DNA from: CAYVXE01 sp964455375
GTDB lineage: Bacteria > Zhuqueibacterota > Zhuqueibacteria > Oceanimicrobiales > Oceanimicrobiaceae
Direction: 5' to 3'
DNA length: 19,164 bases
NCBI GenBank assembly: GCA_964455375.1
Contig: CAYVXE010000089.1
Span: 1-19,164 of the forward strand
A program made the translations under genes and the position numbers. Under the pieces are notes generated by a model that ran no database searches, was not told where the DNA came from, and saw nothing but the letters and a program-made list of their open reading frames with translations. Positions within the stretch are counted from its first letter, which is position 1, and each line of letters starts with the position of its first letter. Shown here piece by piece: positions 15,540-19,164 of the stretch.

Positions 15540-15813
15540 AGACATGCGTTGTCGTTAATACAACATATTATTATAATTTTTGTTTATTTTACTACATACG
15601 AATCATATAATGATTTATTAAGCCAATGTCAAGTAAAAAATAAAATAAATGCGAAAATAAAATTTGACAAACAGATCATTATGTCTTTATGCATTGAAAA
15701 TATTGTGAAAATTAATCAGGACAGAAAAGTAGGTCAACCACGGGTGAAGACCTCATTGGCAAAGGAATTTCATGGCCGGAATCATATTTTGTCAAAAAGT
15801 CCTTCGGACATTG

Positions 15814-15842
15814 TTGACCTGGGGAACATTCAGTTTTATAAT
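15814..15842 (+). promoter_or_regulatory. Near-consensus sigma-70 promoter for the dikinase-like gene
   Basis: TTGACC (15814-15819) is followed after exactly 17 bases by TATAAT (15837-15842): 5/6 and 6/6 matches at ideal spacing. Transcription would begin near 15850, leaving a 5' leader of about 170 bases before the ATG at 16022. The motif is strong, though FCB bacteria often use a different housekeeping consensus. Confidence 0.6.
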
Positions 15843-16021
15843 TTTTTTACGTACAAACGGATTTATTTTCAATAAACGCCATTTTGGAATAAAACATTGG
15901 TTATTCAGGTTCGCATGAGAAAGAATCAGGTCGGACAGAAAATAAATCATTGCACAATAAAAACTTTTGTGATAGTTTATTTCGGCGAACATTGACCCAC
16001 TTTTTCAACATAGGAAACAGG

Positions 16022-19018
16022 ATGCTGGAGAAATGCATGATTGCTCAACGAAAGCGACAGTTCAAATTTGTTTTCATCTTTTTTTGTCTGACACTTCTCG
16101 GATTTACAGAACCCACCGCAACACCCGACTTAAAACAGTTGGTTACCACACTCAAAGAAGACCCCAGAGGACCGTACCGGAGCATCCGCTGGTTTTGCCC
16201 CGATGGCACGATCCTGCCGCCGAAGGAACGATGCCCGCAACCCGGCGGCATTCAACATGCCCAGCTAAAAGATGTGGTCAAACAAATACAACAGGAACAC
16301 GGCATTTACCTCGGTCAGATTCTTGCCGGCACGAACTTTCCGGATTTCCTGGATGCCGGCCATCAAAACTCGAGGTTGAAACAGTATCAGTTAGCAAACT
16401 ATTTACAAGCCGTCGATGACGGTTGGATTATGCGCCGGGCCCGCTTTTACCGCGGTGCCGTGCAGGCGGAAGACGAGGAATCCTGGGGGATTGCGTTTTT
16501 AAACTGGCTCCTTGCCAAAGATGACCTACTCGACGCACAATTTTCCCTTTGCCGGCAAATCTGCAAAGACATTCCACATGCCGCCCATGAGGACAGGGCA
16601 ACGCGCATCCGGGCGCTGGCAAAATCCATTGCCGACTCACTGCAGGCCTTCATGAATATCCGTGTCAAGATTCACGGAAAACCGGACGCAACTGATTTGC
16701 ACCGGGTCAGAGCATTCCATCATTTGTACGAGAACAAACTATCATCGAGACTAAACCGGGAACTCACGACATTGGAAGGTGATCTCGAATCGGTTTATCA
16801 GAAAGTGACGGTACAAAGCCTGCGACGTTACCAGCCAATTTTTCCCGCAAACACGTCTGTGGGATTCCAGTTAAGAACGGTCATTGACGAGGGCGACAGC
16901 TCACGTACCGATTCTCTCTCAGGCGCCGGGCTTGATCGGCAGGCGGCGCCCTCCCTGCAGCAGACGGCGAGCCAAAATGAAAATTTAGCAAAACTGCTTT
17001 GGATCATCAGAAAACAGATCCTTGCAGAAAAAAATGCTGCCGTACGGTTGATAATGCTGGACCTGTCCATTGAGACGGAGAACGTTTTATTCAGAGAAAT
17101 CTACAAATGGAAACCTGAAACCATCCGGCAACTTTTACAAAAAAATTATGTGCTCGCTGAAGCCGCCGCCGGATGCGGCTTCTTTGAAATCTGGGAGTGG
17201 GAACATTTAGAGGGAGATTTGTCTGTTCCGGGTTTTGAGAAGAAGATGACTTTGGACGATTATCTCAAAAAGACGAACGATTCCCGGCGTGCTGTTGAAT
17301 GGGCATCCGGTATGGTCAAAGCCGTTTACAATCCCGTGGTGACGATGTACGCTGATTTTGAACCGTTGGCCAGCGGCTTTATCGATGACCGGATTCGCTC
17401 CTCAATATTACTCCCATTGGGGGAGGTCGCGGGCGAGATATCAAACATAGCTGCAACGTTTTCAAACCTGTCAAATGACGTTTTAGGAATCGCCAGCCAA
17501 AACGACATTCGGGGAATGAATCCGGGCATTGCAGTGGGCGAGCTCGAAGTCGTGAACGGCCTGCCGGACGACATCAATTTTTCGGCAGATAAAATTTATA
17601 TCCTGTCGCAAACGCCTGCCGACCTGAAACCCGTTGCCGGTATTGCAACGGTTTCGGAAGGCAACGCCGTCTCCCATGTCCAGTTGCTGGCAAGAAACCT
17701 GGGAATTCCCAATGCCGTCGTCACGCTGCAAAACCTGCAGGCACTGGCAGCCTTTTCGGGAACGAAAGTTTTTTACGCGGTTTCGCCACAGGGAAAAGTG
17801 ATTATGAAACCTGCATCCGAAATGACGCCTGAGGAAAAATCTATGCTTGCCGACCTGCAAAAGAATGAAACGAAAATCGTGGTGCCTACCAACAAAATCA
17901 ACCTGGAACAAACCAACCTCCTGGACTTGCGAACGGTTCGTGCCACAGACTCAGGACGGATTTGCGGACCGAAAGCGGCGAACCTGGGCCAACTAAAATC
18001 GCTTTTTCCCGACAAAGTCTCCCCGGGACTTGTCATTCCCTTTGGCGTTTTCCGCAACCATCTCAACCAGCAAATGCCCGGCACAAACCTGAGTTACTGG
18101 CAATTCCTGCAAAGGATATTTTCCCGGTCGCTCAAAGAGAAGAAACGTGGCGTCAGCGACCAGGTCATCGAGCAACGTGTTCTTTCAGGACTCGCACAGC
18201 TACGTGCCGCCATCCGGACGATCCGTTTTCTACCCGATTTCAAAGAACGTTTAGAGAAAACGTTTCATCGCGTGTTCAACGCGGACATAGGGCACTTACC
18301 GGTGTTTATCCGCAGCGACACCAATATGGAAGATCTGCCAAATTTTACCGGTGCGGGTTTAAATCTCACCGTTGGCAACATTCTGCAACAGAGCAAAATT
18401 TTTAAAGCCATCCGGGATGTCTGGGCCTCACCGTTCACAGAACGCAGCTATCGCTGGCGACAGAAATATTTAGAAAATCCGGCAAATGTCTACCCCTCGT
18501 TGTTGGTCCTGCAGAGCGTCAATGCGGAAAAATCGGGGGTCATGATCACCACAGGAGTTTCCTCTTCGGACTCGGCAGACATCACGGTAGCATTCGATTG
18601 GGGTGTTGGCGGCGCCGTTGCCGGTCAGGCTGCGGAAACCTATTTACTACGGCATGATGGCGCGGACGTCCTCTTAGCTCCTGCCAGAGAGGTCGAATTT
18701 AATTTTTTGCCGTTGAGTGGCGGGATTGAGAAAAAACACCGCTATTTCAATCAACCGATTTTAAATCGTGCGGAGCGTCACAAACTCCGTGTCCTTGCAG
18801 AAGAAATCAGCAGAAAACTGCCCGGGACTCCCGGTATTCGCACCAACGGGCCCTACGATGTGGAGTTAGGTTTCTGGAATGAGTCCATCTGGCTGTTCCA
18901 GGTGCGGCCTTTTGTGGAAAACAAGTTGGCGCAATCCTCGGCTTATCTCAGCTCGTTGGATTCCACCATACCCGGGGATATGCAGATTTCTCTGAGCGAA
19001 AAGATCGGGACTCACTAA
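16022..19018 (+). CDS. Exported or membrane-anchored dikinase-like protein (PEP-utiliser His domain plus PPDK-type ATP-binding domain)
   Basis: A 998-residue protein. Residues 1-28 are a basic stretch (RKR at 10-12) and a hydrophobic segment (16-28), predicting an N-terminal anchor or signal with the rest outside the cytoplasm. Residues about 30-480 are mostly helical and unrecognised, with a Cys59/Cys71 pair in FCPDGTILPPKERC. Residues about 515-620 are a PEP-utilising mobile domain with the phosphohistidine motif SHVQLLARNLGIP (His552). Residues about 640-970 are a pyruvate phosphate dikinase N-terminal ATP-binding domain with Lys651 (GPKAANL), Arg764 (IRSDTNMEDL), Glu948 and Gln960/Arg962 (FQVRPF) all kept. 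There is no PEP/pyruvate barrel. The His-then-ATP order is that of glucan, water dikinases, not of PEP synthase. The ATG at 16022 has TAGGAAACAGG before it; 16037 is an alternative. The acceptor is unknown. Confidence 0.82.
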   Translation: MLEKCMIAQRKRQFKFVFIFFCLTLLGFTEPTATPDLKQLVTTLKEDPRGPYRSIRWFCPDGTILPPKERCPQPGGIQHAQLKDVVKQIQQEHGIYLGQILAGTNFPDFLDAGHQNSRLKQYQLANYLQAVDDGWIMRRARFYRGAVQAEDEESWGIAFLNWLLAKDDLLDAQFSLCRQICKDIPHAAHEDRATRIRALAKSIADSLQAFMNIRVKIHGKPDATDLHRVRAFHHLYENKLSSRLNRELTTLEGDLESVYQKVTVQSLRRYQPIFPANTSVGFQLRTVIDEGDSSRTDSLSGAGLDRQAAPSLQQTASQNENLAKLLWIIRKQILAEKNAAVRLIMLDLSIETENVLFREIYKWKPETIRQLLQKNYVLAEAAAGCGFFEIWEWEHLEGDLSVPGFEKKMTLDDYLKKTNDSRRAVEWASGMVKAVYNPVVTMYADFEPLASGFIDDRIRSSILLPLGEVAGEISNIAATFSNLSNDVLGIASQNDIRGMNPGIAVGELEVVNGLPDDINFSADKIYILSQTPADLKPVAGIATVSEGNAVSHVQLLARNLGIPNAVVTLQNLQALAAFSGTKVFYAVSPQGKVIMKPASEMTPEEKSMLADLQKNETKIVVPTNKINLEQTNLLDLRTVRATDSGRICGPKAANLGQLKSLFPDKVSPGLVIPFGVFRNHLNQQMPGTNLSYWQFLQRIFSRSLKEKKRGVSDQVIEQRVLSGLAQLRAAIRTIRFLPDFKERLEKTFHRVFNADIGHLPVFIRSDTNMEDLPNFTGAGLNLTVGNILQQSKIFKAIRDVWASPFTERSYRWRQKYLENPANVYPSLLVLQSVNAEKSGVMITTGVSSSDSADITVAFDWGVGGAVAGQAAETYLLRHDGADVLLAPAREVEFNFLPLSGGIEKKHRYFNQPILNRAERHKLRVLAEEISRKLPGTPGIRTNGPYDVELGFWNESIWLFQVRPFVENKLAQSSAYLSSLDSTIPGDMQISLSEKIGTH

Positions 19019-19027
19019 CACATAAAC

Positions 19028-19164
19028 ATGCTAAGAAAACAAATTTTGCTTTTCGGCCTGCCGCTTCTTTTGCTGCTCACGCTGGCGATGATGTACCCTG
19101 TGGATGGCTACAAATACACCGGCATTCGCAGGTTGGAGAGACTGCGGCTGCGATTAGAAGGGAA
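19028..19164 (+). CDS. Exported or membrane protein, N-terminal fragment
   Basis: The ATG at 19028 opens 45 codons to the window edge, 9 bases after the stop of the dikinase-like gene. Residues 1-22 are a signal peptide or anchor (MLRKQILLFGLPLLLLLTLA), followed by YPVDGYKYTGIRRLERLRL. I do not recognise the family. The close spacing suggests cotranscription, and the hydrophobic N-terminus suggests that both products act in the cell envelope. No Shine-Dalgarno is evident, so translation may be coupled. Confidence 0.65.
   Translation, partial: MLRKQILLFGLPLLLLLTLAMMYPVDGYKYTGIRRLERLRLRLEG

Larger units (their letters stand above)
15338..16021. other. Divergent intergenic region, AT-rich
   Basis: About 680 bases separate the leftward regulator unit from the rightward dikinase-like gene. 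Contents from left to right: a 12-bp palindrome (15388-15399), a cluster of CGTGAA/TTCACG words (15464-15539), a very AT-rich stretch (about 15549-15700), a good rightward promoter (15814-15842) and a leader of about 170 bases. Open frames here (15549-15875 plus, 15792-15992 minus) are low-complexity or lack starts and ribosome sites; I do not call them genes. Confidence 0.6.

Noticed and set aside
15664..15693. TTGACA at 15664-15669 as a rightward promoter
   Set aside because: No acceptable -10 box at 16-18 bases; the TTGACC/TATAAT pair at 15814 is far better.
15799..15809. Small hairpin GTCC-TTC-GGAC as a terminator
   Set aside because: The stem is only 4 bp and no U-run follows on either strand in a useful place.
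15549..15875. Plus-strand open frame of 108 codons in the divergent intergenic region
   Set aside because: It begins at TTG in very AT-rich DNA, has no ribosome site, gives low-complexity sequence, and the best rightward promoter lies inside it.
15792..15992. Minus-strand open frame of 66 codons
   Set aside because: It runs across the promoter and leader of the dikinase-like gene with no ribosome site and unconvincing composition.
1..19164. CRISPR array, tRNA/rRNA genes, IS transposase, prophage or toxin-antitoxin genes
   Set aside because: I found no regularly spaced repeats, no tRNA-like cloverleaf and no protein resembling these systems on either strand.

Overview
The window looks like chromosomal DNA of a Gram-negative member of the FCB superphylum outside classical Bacteroidota (Calditrichota, KSB1 or Ignavibacteriota-like). 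This is inferred from a canonical type IX secretion (T9SS) C-terminal sorting domain, a PorV/PorQ-family outer-membrane protein, and a TonB-dependent receptor with an N-terminal carboxypeptidase-regulatory-like domain. I see no rRNA, tRNA, CRISPR array, transposase or phage gene.

Positions 1-15337 are read entirely on the minus strand. In transcription order they hold: a possible 31-codon ORF overlapping an RpiR/SIS-type regulator (15245-14436); a T9SS-sorted secreted protein (14060-12165); a TonB-dependent receptor (12005-9120); a 1084-residue secreted protein with acidic Ca-binding-type repeats, an Fn3-like region and a C-terminal sorting-like domain (9038-5784); a PorV/PorQ protein (5744-4605); a SurA/parvulin-like lipoprotein (4603-3095); an OPA-type major-facilitator transporter (3028-1691); a GlpA-like FAD dehydrogenase with a BFD-type iron-sulfur domain (1635-100); and the first 34 codons of a second FAD oxidoreductase (103-1). 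Gaps are short from the receptor onward, and two junctions are coupled (ATGA overlap at 100-103; one base at 4604).

Read together, the minus-strand genes suggest a surface-to-cytoplasm route. Surface proteins and a TonB receptor would collect a substrate. The OPA transporter, which keeps both phosphate-binding arginines, would carry a phosphorylated three-carbon or sugar compound across the inner membrane. The GlpA-like module would oxidise it, under a phosphosugar-sensing regulator. The substrate is not shown by the sequence; glycerol 3-phosphate or a glycerophosphodiester product is the leading guess.

The intergenic region 15338-16021 is AT-rich. It carries a 12-bp palindrome, a cluster of CGTGAA/TTCACG words, and a near-consensus sigma-70 promoter pointing right. 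On the plus strand follow a 998-residue dikinase-like protein (16022-19018) and the start of another membrane or exported protein (19028 to the edge). The dikinase-like protein has its phosphohistidine domain before its ATP-binding domain, as in glucan, water dikinases, lacks a PEP/pyruvate barrel, and begins with an export or anchor signal. This is the most unusual gene in the window.
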